This document shows positions 50,368-61,900 of a stretch of DNA of 64,000 nt, in pieces. Both the position numbers and the translations under genes were made by a program. The DNA is from Phoenix dactylifera (lineage: Eukaryota > Streptophyta > Magnoliopsida > Arecales > Arecaceae). The notes under the pieces are model-generated. The model made no database searches and was not told the origin of the DNA. It saw only the letters and a list, made by a program, of their open reading frames with translations. The first letter of the stretch is position 1. Every line of letters begins with the position of its first letter. Where the stretch lies: the NCBI RefSeq assembly GCF_009389715.1, contig NW_024067666.1, forward strand, positions 1,901,001-1,965,000, given 5' to 3'.

Positions 50368-51988
50368 GTATCTCCGTTCTCTTTTGTTCATCCCTCGTTG
50401 CTAGTATTTTGTCCTGCTGTTGATCGATCAAAGCTAGGTTTTACCAAGATTTTGCTTCGATCCAAGAAATGAGGTGCAATGGCCATCTTGGTTTATTTGA
50501 ATGTGGTAATGGCTATTCTCAGAGAGAGAGATTTTTTTGGGGGGGGGGTTTTCTGTGTAAGTTTCTGATTAAGAAGGGATTTAGAAACTTATGCTATCAA
50601 TTAGCTCTTTATTTGTTTATTGATTACATGCCAAATAGCTGAATTACAGCTGATATGTCTTCTTTCTATTCAAAGTATGGCAGTAGATATCCTTACCAAG
50701 AATTTTTTTTAAAATTAATTTCATGTAAAATTCTGAGTTCTGACCGTGAGCAAAGTTTTATGGATAGAATGCTGGCATCGACCCTCTTTCAATCCTCTTC
50801 CTTGAGCAAATGCATAGAAAAAATAATGGATTCAAATCTTAAGGATCGTATGCAAGGATTTGAAACTCTTTGTATGTAAGTTCTGAATTTTGTCAATCCA
50901 AAAGAATAAAAGTTCTCTTACCGTTTCCTTAATTATACTCACTCTTTTTACACCCTATCCGTCTAATTCACAAGCCATAAACTTGATTTTTCACATTAGG
51001 TATTTGCCATGGTTTCGGCCCGGTTTGGGCAGTACCGGTTTGAAACAAGTGCCATCGATACTTCAAATATTGCAGAGATCATTGAGACCTCATTAATGAT
51101 ATGCAATACTAGCTTTCCTCACTTAATCCTTGGGAAGTTATGGTCATCAAAAGTTACACTCGGAATACGCAAGCATGCCTGCTTGCACTACATGGGGCTT
51201 GTATTGGTTAATGTGTGATGAGAGGTGTCTCTCCACCATCGAGCCAATCAGCCACCGATATGAATAGAAGAGCAGAGGCTAGCTATAAATCCTCTTCAGG
51301 TACTACTAATTTAAAGATAATATAAATTCTTTATAGAATGGTATGAGAAAGTCCAAGGGTTATAATTAATATTTCATATACTTGTGGAGTTCAAATTCTT
51401 ACTTTCTGAACTTTGATTATCTTGGATTCATTTTGCAGAACTTATGGTTGTTGATTAGGATAAAATATAGCTATTCAGCTGATGTCTGTGCATGTGGTGA
51501 TACTATAGAAACTACACATCACGGAAAAAAGTGTCCTACAACACATGGATGATATCAGTAGAACCATATGAAGGATTGTCTTGAGTGGATATTTCTTGGA
51601 GATTGCCAAAAGTAGGAAATATGAGAATGGTCTATTAAAGGTCCCATGGGTCAGTTTTTACACAATTTATTAAAATTTTAGCAGTATTATCTTTGAATTT
51701 TAACGTAATGCCATCTTATTAATGATGGGCATACTTTTGAAAGTTCTCCATACCCTGGCCTGTTTACTCGGACATATATATTATTTAAAATGCTTTTCTG
51801 AGCCATTTGTTTCTTGTTTTGGTATTCTAACCACATCTGATGCTATCATGCAAGCTAATATAGTAGCATGTGAGAGCTCAGCTGGTGAATAATTCCTAGT
51901 GGTTTGATTAGTTGTGTCTGATGCTTCCATTGTTCATTGAATTTATTTGTCTCTTATGATTAAGTTTTTTATTAAAAAAAAAAAACAG

Positions 51989-52317
51989 GTTGCTTAGGAA
52001 CAGGGTTTCTGCTCAGCAAGCTAGAGAAAGAAAGAAGGTTTATGTGAATGACCTAGAATCCAGAGCCAAAGAGTTGCACGACAAAAATTTGAAGTTAGAA
52101 GAAAAAATTTCAACTTTGATCAACGAGAACACTATGCTTAGGAAGGTATATCCAAGATATTATTTTCCCCTGATCAATAAGTTTCTATAAAATGGGTCAC
52201 CTGTAGCTTCAGTTTTAATCTGTCTATTTTTATTCTTTTCTGCAGGTTCTTATGAACACCAGGCCTAAAGTTGATGAAGGTATTGAGCCACAAAATGATG
52301 TGCCAGGCAACAGTTAG
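51989..52317 (+). pseudogene. Captured last two exons of an HYH/HY5-type bZIP factor
   Basis: Exons 51989-52145 and 52246-52317, with GT-AG splice sites, encode the bZIP core: basic region [20 protein letters not shown] and leucine zipper [20 protein letters not shown], then [11 protein letters not shown]. They end MNTRPKVDEGIEPQNDVPGN followed by a stop. The VYV and NTRPK features point to HYH rather than HY5 itself. HY5/HYH bind ACGT elements in light signalling. The N-terminal COP1-binding exons are absent. The frame and splice sites are intact, so a chimeric transcript could still make a short dimerising protein. Confidence 0.85.
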
Positions 52318-52883
52318 CAATTAGGATATCCAAGTTACTGTTTCACGAATTATTGTAAGAGAAGAAGTGAATATATCAAAACTATACATTGGGAGTTTGT
52401 CATATCTTGATGTGGAACTAGACTTGTTTGCTATGTTTATGATTACTTAACCATGTCTTCCTTGACATTGTTCTGCTTTTTCCAATTTGTCAGAGTTCTT
52501 TGTAAACTCTGTTTGCTTACCATTGTTTTAATTCTTCTGGAGCCACCCAATCTTGATGTGCGAAACCGAGTTGGTTTGGCTTGTTTCTTCTGTTTCGGCT
52601 TCGAACCGGCCAGAACCTAAGCTTCTTATGGGTTGAAAGATATGTTTTAATATGTTCATTGGTTCCTAAGCTTCTTATGGGTTGAATTGGTGACATATTA
52701 AATGATGGGTAAATTTTGACAGTAACAACTAGTAAGTAAAGATGATGTACTGCTTGTTTATCTATAGATGAAAAGTCTTGGAAATTGATGTTTGGTCATG
52801 TTGGTTCTTTCCCAAACTCATAACCATTTTTCAGGATGGGGGTTTGGGTTTTTTTTTTTTTTTTATGTGTGTGGGTGTGGGGG

Positions 52884-52884
<1 letters not shown>

Positions 52885-52920
<36 letters not shown>
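52885..52920. repeat. 36-base poly(G) run
   Basis: An uninterrupted G homopolymer sits inside the CACTA element after a GTGG-rich lead-in. Such a run is prone to length error in sequencing and assembly. It is potentially G-quadruplex-forming. Confidence 0.85.
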
Positions 52921-52921
<1 letters not shown>

Positions 52922-53024
52922 GAAGGAGTTATTTTTTCACGTTCCTGCATATGGTGGATAAAACTATTTTAGTTATTAGTAGAAAGATAATGCATCCAAT
53001 TGTTTGTCATCTTTTTAAAATCAC

Positions 53025-53395
53025 AAATTTTTTTTAAAAAAAAAATAATATTCTAACGACGCTTTAAAGCGTCGTTAAAATCACGAAATTTTTCTAAAAA
53101 AAATAATATTCTAACGACGCTTTAAAGCGTCGTTAAAATCACGAATTTTTTTAAAAAAAAAATAATATTCTAACGACGCTTTAAAGTAGTTAAAATCACA
53201 TTTAACGACGCTTTAAAGCGTCGCTAAAAAACGTCGCTAATTTCCGACGCTTTTGAAAGCGTCGGAAAATATTTTCCCCACTGTAGCATAGGCGACGCTT
53301 TACCGACGCTTAGGAAAGCGTCGGGATGGTTTTTACCGACGCTTAAAAGCGTCGCTAAAGGCCAAAAAAAGCGTCGCTAATGCCCAATTTTCAGG
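53025..53395. repeat. CACTA subterminal array: tandem ~57-bp units and AAGCGTCG hairpins
   Basis: About three units of a segment with ataatattctaacgacgc and gcgtcgttaaaatcacg repeat in tandem (53025-53200). They are followed by further inverted pairs such as ccgacgcttttgaaagcgtcgg. This is the 3' subterminal region of the CACTA element. Confidence 0.85.
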
Positions 53396-53567
53396 TAGTG
53401 GAGTTTATAACCTGTTTGCATATTGGCAATTTAGTATAATGTTAGCATGACATGTAATAGGTTCTACATTTTGAATTAGTTCCTTACTTAGATCACAAAA
53501 GCGCTGACTCGGATGCAAAAGGCCTCGACTGGATAGGATTGATTTACAAGGAAGCCTTTGCCATTTA

Positions 53568-53853
53568 GGGCATGCTTGGATGATTGGGCTAAAAATCCTA
53601 TAGAATTTGTAGGTTGGGCCAGTACAATTAGCAAAATTATAAAATTACAAATTGGGCTAGACTTATATTCATATATTCCCGAAATTCAGGCTTTTTTTCT
53701 TTCTATGGGATTTGGGTTGGTCTAGTCCAAAGCTGCTCTTCTGTATTTATGAATATAGGCCTAGCTTAGGCTTTAATTTTATGATTTTGTTGGTTATACT
53801 GGCTCAACCTATAAATTCTTTAGTTTTTTCAGCTCAATCATCCAAGCAGGTTC
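53568..53853. mobile_element. Tourist-like (PIF/Harbinger) MITE
   Basis: The ends gggcatgcttggatgatt and aatcatccaagcaggttc are the start of ~55-bp imperfect inverted repeats. They are flanked by tta at 53565-53567 and 53854-53856, the target preference of PIF/Harbinger elements. It is 286 bp and non-coding. It lies only 165 bases beyond the CACTA element. Confidence 0.88.
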
Positions 53854-54279
53854 TTAGAGGGCATGACCCATCTCAATATCAAAGGTCTGATGGGCCCAGA
53901 CAGGCGAAAAAGTCCTATGAATATTTGAGATAGGCTTGTTCGCTAATCTTGTGGAACCACAAAAAATGAGGCCCACGAGTTGGCCCATCGACATCTCTAG
54001 AACCCATATACTAACCCGACAGACTCCAAGATCGTGGCACGAAACTCAAGGTCCACATGTGGCGCAACAAATCCTCCATCGACCATGGATGACTTCACCA
54101 AACAATCAACTTCTCGGGTGGAGTCCGCTGGTACAAACGCAAAACGCATACTTGATCTGAACCTTCCATCAGTATTACAAAACCCAAACATCAAAAGGTG
54201 TTCCAGAACAGCTTGCTAGATTTAGATTTTAACACCCGTTCACTACTCAAAGTCCAGCTGTACATCCATCAAGCCATCT

Positions 54280-55038
54280 TCACCTGGATATAAAGGACCC
54301 CACCACCCCAGCAATGATAGCCGTCGGATCTCCAAGCACGGCGGAGATGATGAACTGCACCGCCATCGCCGCCAGCTCGCAGCAGCGTTTCATCTTGCCC
54401 TTCCCGACCCGGTGGTGGCTCTTCCCCACCCCCCTTATGCTCGGAATCCTATTCATCCCATTTATCCCCACCAATCCCCGCTTCCCGCCGCCGCGGCCGC
54501 CGTAGTAGATCTCATGCCAGCTGTCCACCAAAATTTCCATCACGCACGCCACGTGGAGATTGTACTGCTTGCACGCACTCGTATAACTCCAGCTCCGCCC
54601 CTTGCGGCCGCACCGGTGGCACGGCGCTGCCACCTTCCGATGGAGGAAGAGCCGGAGCTCCCCCCCGCCGCCGTCTCCACCGGCGTCGAGGACGTGGGGG
54701 AGGGCGGCGCAGCAGGGGTGGAGGTCGAAGCCGCAGGAGTGGCAGTGGTAGACGAGGCCGGCGACGTCACGCTCGCATGCATTGCAGAACCGGGGGGCAT
54801 TGCCGGGAGGGCGGGGGAGGAGGTAGAAGGCGCATTTCGGGTAGAAGGGGTGGCGGAGGATCGAGGAGGGGGCCGCAAGGGCGCACTGCTTGTGCAGGTC
54901 GAAGTCGCAGAGGCCGCATTTAAAGCGGGAGCCGATGCCGGCCTCCTTGCAGCCGTCGCACTTGAACGGGACCTCGGCGTACTCGAACCGGAGCTTGTGC
55001 TGGGGGTGGCTGAAGTGGGTGATTTCACCGTATTTCAT
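54280..55038 (-). CDS. DC1-domain (C1-like, Cys/His-rich) protein
   Basis: A single-exon, GC-rich gene of 252 residues. The start at 55038 (MKYGEITHFSHPQHKLRF) matches the usual family N-terminus. An in-frame ATG 14 codons upstream (55080) abuts the GA tract and is less likely. Three zinc-binding C1-like units follow: residues about 10-52 (CDGCKEAG...CGLCDFDLHKQC), 62-110 (CNACERDVAGLVYHCHSCGFDLH) and about 130-165 (CHRCGRKG...YNLHVAC). The C-terminus is Gly/Lys-rich, then hydrophobic (AVQFIISAVLGDPTAIIAGV). Members are linked to stress and hormone responses and defence-related cell death, probably as lipid- or protein-binding scaffolds. It looks intact. Confidence 0.9.
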   Translation of the reverse strand: MKYGEITHFSHPQHKLRFEYAEVPFKCDGCKEAGIGSRFKCGLCDFDLHKQCALAAPSSILRHPFYPKCAFYLLPRPPGNAPRFCNACERDVAGLVYHCHSCGFDLHPCCAALPHVLDAGGDGGGGELRLFLHRKVAAPCHRCGRKGRSWSYTSACKQYNLHVACVMEILVDSWHEIYYGGRGGGKRGLVGINGMNRIPSIRGVGKSHHRVGKGKMKRCCELAAMAVQFIISAVLGDPTAIIAGVVGSFISR

Positions 55039-55075
55039 GGCAAATTCTTTGGTTAGATAAATAAATTGAGTTTCA

Positions 55076-55079
<4 letters not shown>

Positions 55080-55106
<27 letters not shown>
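55080..55106 (-). repeat. (GA)n leader tract of the DC1 gene
   Basis: About thirteen GA units (CT on the transcript) immediately upstream of the coding region. Confidence 0.85.
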
Positions 55107-55163
55107 CGCTTGATACTTTGAGGTTGTTGTGTGGATGAAACTACTAGTAGTTCATGTCATGGG

Positions 55164-55171
55164 CTTTATAG
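55164..55171 (-). promoter_or_regulatory. TATA box of the DC1 gene
   Basis: On the minus strand it reads ctataaag, about 126 bases before the chosen ATG at 55038, leaving a leader of roughly 95 bases that includes the CT tract. Confidence 0.6.
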
Positions 55172-55199
55172 AGAGATAAGAGAGAGTTTTAGGACTTGG

Positions 55200-56286
55200 T
55201 ACTTTAGCTAGGGACTAGAGAAAGAGAGAGAGTTGGTGGACAGTGTTGGCTTAAGGGAGAGGTTAGCTTAAGGGAGAAGGGTGTTGGGAATATATGCTTG
55301 GTGTTGGAGTTTGTCCTTAGCGTGCACTGGGAAGTGGGATTAGACATGGCATCTTTACAGGCAATGGTAAGATGTCCCACGTCAAATTATTCAGGTTCTC
55401 ATGGGGTATAATTTTTGTCTGGGACATGAGTTAGCTTTGGAAGTTAATAATGTTGGCTACCTTGAAAGTAGAATAGAGCAAAGAGATTTGCACAAGAAAA
55501 GAATAACCAAGGGAATAAAAAAAAGGAAAAAGAAATGAAAAGAATAGAACAAAGATAATAGGGAAGGATTTTGATGATACCTGATTTAGGGCAAGAATGG
55601 TCACTGAGTATAAGTATGATCTTGGAATAATACCTCGGGTTTGCAGGGTAGAAAAAATAATACGTGCACCTAAGTGGATAAGATTGCATAGTATAGAATC
55701 ATCAATTATATGATAAAAAAATTATTACTAGAATTCTCTGGAAAGATCTATAAGTCTTTTGAGATGATCTTTTTTAACTAGAAGATGAATCATGGTTGCA
55801 TAATTCACTAGTTCGCTTAGTTCAAATCATTAACAAGTGGTTTACATTGTTTTTGTGAATCAGGCTATTAATCTATAATTTAGTATAAGAGTGTGGTATT
55901 GTTTTGACTCGTGACAGTAGTGGAAAGATTTGACTAAACAAGAATCCTACATATAATTACTCTACTACTGAAGAAAATGACACTTTTCTTTCTACAATTT
56001 GCTAAAAGAGAATTATTACAAAATGACATGTATAAAAAGTTTAGATGAGAGTAGGGGTTGATCAAAATGCAACTAGAACAAAATGGTACCAGGCAAAGTT
56101 ATAATGCTGAAGCGTTTTGGATAGAGGTTGGAGAAAACAGAGGATATCCATGACTTGCCACAAAATAAGACGCAAAAAAAAAATCAGTATTAAAAAATAA
56201 AGCAATTTCACTCTTTGATGCAAATCACTAGTATCTCAAAAGCCTCTGCACATTCCATGCTCGCATTCTGTACAATATCAGGATGT
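55200..56286. other. DC1 upstream region and intergenic sequence
   Basis: AT-rich DNA without a recognised gene. It ends where the LTR retrotransposon inserts. Confidence 0.5.
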
Positions 56287-56291
56287 AATCA

Positions 56292-58779
56292 TGTAAAACC
56301 CCCAAAATTAAAAAAAAAAAAGGAAAGGGGCGGATGGGCCGGCCCGAAAAGACCGGGCCCATCCCCCTTATCACGATCGTGCCTAGGGCACGATCGTGGA
56401 AGAAGGGGGCACGGGAGAGAGGGGCGGCGGCGGCGTTCGGTGGGAGGCGACTCGCCGGAGGAGACCGAGCGCCGGAGAGGGAGATCCGGCCGGCCGCGGG
56501 GGGGGGGACAAGCCTTCCTCTTTCCTTCCGTGAAGACCCTCCACAAGAGAGGATTTTTTTTTCCGAGTTGCTCACAGATTCCTCTCCGATTTCGTCGCCG
56601 GAAAGGCCGCCGGAGCACCCCGCCGGACTGAGGTAAGCGTGGATCTTTCCCTTGCGTATCATTTGCTTGGTTTTTGGGTCGTGTGGATGGGATTTTGGCC
56701 GGCGGATCGCTGGAAAAAGGGTCCGAAACAGGGTACCCCTGTTTCGGCCTCTTCTTTCCGATTTTTGGCCGCCGCCGGCTGCCGGAATGGCCGAGATGCA
56801 TGGCGGGAAGGGGGTTGATCGGATCTGTGTGAGGGTTGGATATGAGTTCCTAGGGTTTGTTGTGGATGGGAATGGTGAACCGAGGTCTTCTCCTTGTGGT
56901 TCCACCTTCTTCCTCCTCTTCCCCTCGTCGGTTGGCCACCGGCGGCGGCGACGGCGACTGGGTGTCGTCGGTTGGGGGCCGAGCCACCATCACGGTGGCC
57001 TTTCCGTGGAAGAAATGGAGGAAGGGGGAGGGGTCTGTGTCGGTTGGAAAGAAGAAGGAGAAGAAGAAAAAGGAGGAGGAAAAATAAGAATATAATAATA
57101 ATAATAATAATAAGAGGAGAAGGAAAAGAAGAAGAAGAGGAAGAGACTTCTTCTTCTCTCTTTCTCTTGGCCGGCCACCATCGCCGGTGACTGCAGCAGG
57201 GGCGGCCGGCGATGGTTCGGCCAATGGTGGCCGAGGGTGGGGAAGGTGAGGGCACAGCCACCCCGGCTGTTGCCCTTGGACCAAAGAGGTGGAGGAAGAA
57301 CCCTTCTCTATCATCCACCCTTCTTTTGGTCTTTTCATCGGGACCGGCCATCGTCGCCGGCGTGGCAGCGGCCACGGCTGACGACGACATGGGCCGGTGG
57401 TACAAGGGTGGGAGTCGGGCCACCTCGACTGCCCTAGACTTGGAGAGATTGATGTTTGGGGATCTGGTTATGGACCCCATAGTAAATATTAATTATGGTT
57501 TGGAATATTTAAATATTAAATGATTTAGTTTGTGATTTGTAATTGATATTGTAGAGGAAGAGTCGGCAGAGCCAGGAGGTTTTGATCAGGGGACTCAGCA
57601 CCCCAGCGCGTAGGTTGTGATTCGGACTGTGTTTGAGTCAGTCTACAATTTCTGTAAGAATCCCTACATCTGAGCACTTCTATGCATATATTGATTTATC
57701 GTTGGATTTATTTACGATTTTGATGTTATTGCTTGTGAGTTGATATGATACATATGAGACGAATTTTTTATCAACATATTTTCATTATTATGTGGTTATT
57801 GTTTATGAGTTGATGCGGCACCTATGAGGCGTGCATGTTGTTTATAATGAAAATATTGAGATAAATTCATTTGGGAAGAAATAACATATTTTTTTGAAAA
57901 TTTATGAAAATATGTGATGTGATGGGAATGTGATTGAACATGTAAAACTAGACATGTAATATGGGTTGGACTAACCTTGTCATGAGATAGCCTCTACGAG
58001 CTTATGCGTAGGATAGCGGCCACGAGCTGATGCGTGGGATAGCCTCCACGGGCTTACGCGTGGGATAGCCTCTACGAGCTTATGCGTAGGATAGCCTCCA
58101 CGGGCTTACGCGTGGGATAGCCTCTACGAGCTTATGCGTAGGATAGCCTCCACGGGCTTACGCGTGGGATAGCTGCCACGAGGTTATGCGTGGGATTTGT
58201 GCAGTCTTGGACTGGGACATGATCTTGGTTAGTCCAACGCCAGAAATGAAAAGTTTGAAAACTTTGGAATTTGAGTAATACGGGAATGGATCACATAATG
58301 TGAAAAAGGATTTGTGTATATGTACTGATTACATATATTTGTTGTTTGTTGAGCTTTTGAAATGATGAAATGATATATATTTTGATACTTGATTATTTTA
58401 TGATTTTATCGTGTGTGGCTGTTGGGATTCTTACTGGGCTGGAAAAGCTCATACTACACTTCCATTTTTTTTCAGAGGCACTGGATTCGTAGAATCTGTC
58501 GGATGGGACAAGAAGTGAGCTCGATCTGGAGTCAGACTGCTAGATAGTTAGAAGTCAATTTATCTTTTATTTATGGACATTTGAAATTATGTAATAAATC
58601 AGTACATTGTAGCTGGATTTGATTGAATTACATCAATCTTTGATTTTGGCATTTATGGAATTATTGGAATTATTGGAATTGTTGTTTATCTTAGGCCTTG
58701 CATGATCTTTAGGGCATTGCTCTAGGGCTCATGCGGCCGGTCGCGTGCCGGACCCGGGTGATGGGTTCGGGGCGTGACA
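56292..58779 (+). repeat. 5' LTR, about 2.49 kb
   Basis: It begins TGTAAAAC and ends TGACA directly before the primer-binding site. The first ~700 bases are GC-rich and the rest more AT-rich. It contains a 26-bp tandem ladder (57985-58194) and a near-palindrome at 56372-56398. The apparent frames over 56215-57523 are not genes. The same frames reappear at the 3' LTR. Confidence 0.92.
57985..58194. repeat. Eight-unit 26-bp tandem repeat inside the LTR
   Basis: Units are variants of gatagcctctacgagcttat followed by gcgtag. Two variants alternate (ctctacgagcttatgcgtag and ctccacgggcttacgcgtgg). The variants match pairwise, so expansion by two-unit blocks is likely. Confidence 0.9.
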
Positions 58780-58782
58780 GAG

Positions 58783-58794
58783 TGGTATCAGAGC
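58783..58794 (+). other. Primer-binding site (initiator tRNA-Met)
   Basis: TGGTATCAGAGC lies three bases after the LTR end, the standard plant LTR-element site complementary to initiator methionine tRNA. Confidence 0.92.
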
Positions 58795-58966
58795 TTAAGG
58801 TTAAGGTATCCTAAGGTTTAGGAATCCTAGGGATTAGGCTCGAATAAGCCTGAGTGGGGAAAATCACTAAATACGTAAGATATTAAATGGTGTGATTAGC
58901 ATATGAAGAATGCGAAATTTTCTTAATCTGATGAACTTGATGCTGGAAAAAATTGTGTAGGTTGAT

Positions 58967-61900
58967 ATGGCTCGAGGGCGTGGTCGAGGGTGTGCCAGGA
59001 GGCCGACCCGATTTGCGGATGGCTCCACGGCTTGGGCACCCTCTGGACAGCAGGAAGATACCTCATCCACGCCGACTCGGGGTGTGCCACAGCAGGAGCA
59101 CACCATGGACCCTACTGGTAGTACTCCAGAGATGGGAGCTCCGGAGATTGGGACATCCGAAGGACCAAGTATTCAGCTTGAGGAGACGATAAGTGCTTCA
59201 CAGTTGATGCAAATGATGGTGCAACAGCAAGCTGCTGCCAGGGAAGACATGATGAGGATGGTAGAAGTACAGCAACAGTTCTTGCAGCAACAGTTGCAGC
59301 AGCAGCAAGCAATGTATCAACAACAGCAGCAACAACAGCAGCAGTTTCAAGGCACTACAGCTCAGCCGGAGCACCGAGTCAGTCTGTTGGATTTTCAGAG
59401 ATATGCACCCCCAGCATTTAAAGGTACGGCTGACCCGATGGAGGCTGAGAGCTGGCTGAAACAGATAGAGAAAGTCTTTCAAGCCTTGAAGTGCCCTGAT
59501 GAGGAGAAAGTTCTTTTTGCCACCTTCATGTTACAGGGTGAGGCAGCTGATTGGTGGGAGATGGAGAAAGGGAAGCTTAGTCCGGATGATGCCCCCTTCA
59601 TTTGGGGAGAATTTAAAAAGGTTTTTCATGAGAAGTATTTTCCCCAGGGTATCCGATTCCAAAAATATAGGGAGTTTGACCGACTGGAGCAGGGTGATAT
59701 GACAGTTGCTCAGTATGCAGCAAAGTTTGAAGAGATGTCCCGATATGCTCCGACTTTGATATCAGAGGATAGTGATCGAGCAAGGAAATTTGAAAATGGG
59801 CTCAGGGGAAGGATTCAACAACAAGTCGCTGCTTTTGAACTATCTAGTTACAAAGATGTGGTTAACAAAGCCCTGGTGATAGAAAAAGGGCTTGACAACG
59901 CCCAGGCTGCTAGAGAAAAGAATATGAAGAAAAGGTTTCGATCTACTGATTCTCCGAGCCAAAATAGTAGACCTTTCAAGTCGAAGGATCAGAGACCGAA
60001 CCAAGTTGTTACAAGGGACAGAGGACAAGCCCGAGGTGCTATTAGATGCTACCGCTGTGGAGGACCTCATCTTAAGCGAGATTGCACCTGGATTGGAGGG
60101 CCATGTTTTTCTTGTGGTCAAGAAGGGCATAAGGCTGTTGTTTGTCCTAGTGGGAAGGAACAGCAGAGGCGACAGGCACCTCAGTCTTCTCAGAGAGCCC
60201 CTGAAAATCGAGCACCTCAGGAGGGACAACAACAAGAAGGAGGGCAACAGAGGCCTAGGACCCAGGGTCGGGTCTATGCACTCACAGAGCAGGATGCCAA
60301 GGCTTCTAATTCAGTGGTGACAGGCATGATTAGGTTAATGTCATATGATGCAAATGTTTTATTTGACTCTGGTGCTACCCACTCATTCATATCGGCCAAT
60401 TTTGTTAGAAAGAATACTGAAATATCACCGGTACCATTAGAATTTGATCTTTGTGTCTCAACGCCAAGTGGAGATGTTATATTAGTTAATTCAGTTTGCA
60501 AAAACTGTATTTTGGGTGTTGAGGACAGAGAAATGAATGCAGACTTGTTGGTCTTAGAGATGAATGACTTTGATTTGATTCTTGGAATGGACTGGTTGGC
60601 AGCATACCATGCTACTGTTGATTGTTTTGAGAAAACGATCAAGTTTCAGATCCCTGGTCAGCCAGTGTTTGGGTTGGTGGGTAGCAAGTCACCTCATCAA
60701 ATGAAATTAATCTCAGCTTTACAGGCTAAGAAGCTTCTCGCAAAAGGTTGTGAAGGATTCTTAGCTGCTGTGTTAGATACCTAGAAAGAGGAGCCCAAGT
60801 TAGAGAATATCCCTGTGGTGGCAGAATTTCCAGAGGTGTTTCCAGATGAATTGCCAGAATTACCCCCTGATAGGGAGATTGAATTCTGTATCGACTTGAT
60901 TCCTGGCACTAGTCCAATTTCAAAGGCTCCATATCGAATGGCTCCAGCTGAATTGAAAGAGCTGAAGGAACAGCTACAGGAGTTACTGGATAAAGGTTTT
61001 ATCAGGCCTAGTGTTTCTCCTTGGGGCGCTCCTGTGTTATTTGTGAAAAAGAAAGACGGTAGCCTCCGACTCTGTATAGACTACCGGGAACTAAACAAGG
61101 TGACAGTACGGAATAAATACCCACTACCAAGGATTGATGATTTGTTTGATCAGCTGCAAGGGGCTCAGATTTTCTCAAAGATTGATCTTCGTTCTGGCTA
61201 TCACCAATTGAAAATAAAGGCAGAGGATGTACCTAAGACAGCTTTCAGGACCAGATACGGGCATTATGAATTTTTGGTCATGCCTTTTGGTTTGACAAAT
61301 GCACCGGCTGCCTTCATGGATCTTATGAATCGGATATTTAAACCTTATTTGGATCAGTTTGTAGTGGTATTCATTGATGATATTTTGGTGTATTCAAAGA
61401 GCTCACAGGAACATGAAGAACATCTAAGGGTAGTATTGCAAATTCTTAGAGAAAAGAAGTTGTATGCAAAGCTATCAAAGTGTGAGTTCTGGTTGGATAG
61501 TATTTCTTTTCTTGGGCATGTGATCTCCAAAGAAGGTGTCTCTGTTGATCCAATGAAAGTGGAGGCAGTGGTTGGGTGGTGTAGACCTACCAATGTAACT
61601 GAAGTGCGCAGCTTCTTGGGATTGGCTGGATATTACAGAAGATTTGTTGAGGGGTTCTCCCGTATTGCCATGCCTCTAAGTCGCTTGACTCAGAAGCGAG
61701 TAAAGTTTGAATGGACAGATGACTGTGAACAGAGTTTTCAAGAGCTGAAAAAGCGTCTGGTGACAGCCCCAGTACTAGCTATTCCATCTGGAACAGAAAG
61801 CTTCACCATCTACAGTGATGCATCTCGTAAAGGACTTGGGTGTGTACTGATGCAGAATGGGAAGGTGATAGCTTATGCCTCTAGATAGTTAAAGTCATAT

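Larger units (their letters stand above)
49669..53400. mobile_element. Non-autonomous CACTA (En/Spm) transposon carrying host gene exons
   Basis: The element starts CACTACAAC and ends GTAGTG, with the 3-bp duplication gag at 49666-49668 and 53401-53403. These are the defining marks of CACTA elements. Both subterminal regions hold repeated short motifs cgacgctt and aagcgtcg, arranged as small hairpins (49705-49860 and 53045-53385), like transposase-binding arrays. No transposase domain is visible in its 3,732 bp. The interior includes exons from an HYH-type bZIP gene and one resembling CCB4, so it is a gene-capturing (Pack-type) element that would need transposase supplied elsewhere. Confidence 0.9.

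Noticed and set aside
54412-55056. Long plus-strand open frame opposite the DC1 gene
   Set aside because: It is the antisense shadow of a GC-rich coding region. The minus strand carries recognisable C1-like zinc motifs, the plus frame only Ala/Val/Glu-rich sequence.
56215-57523. Several 100-270 codon frames on both strands
   Set aside because: They lie in the GC-rich part of the LTR, and the first ones recur in the 3' LTR. No domain is recognisable.
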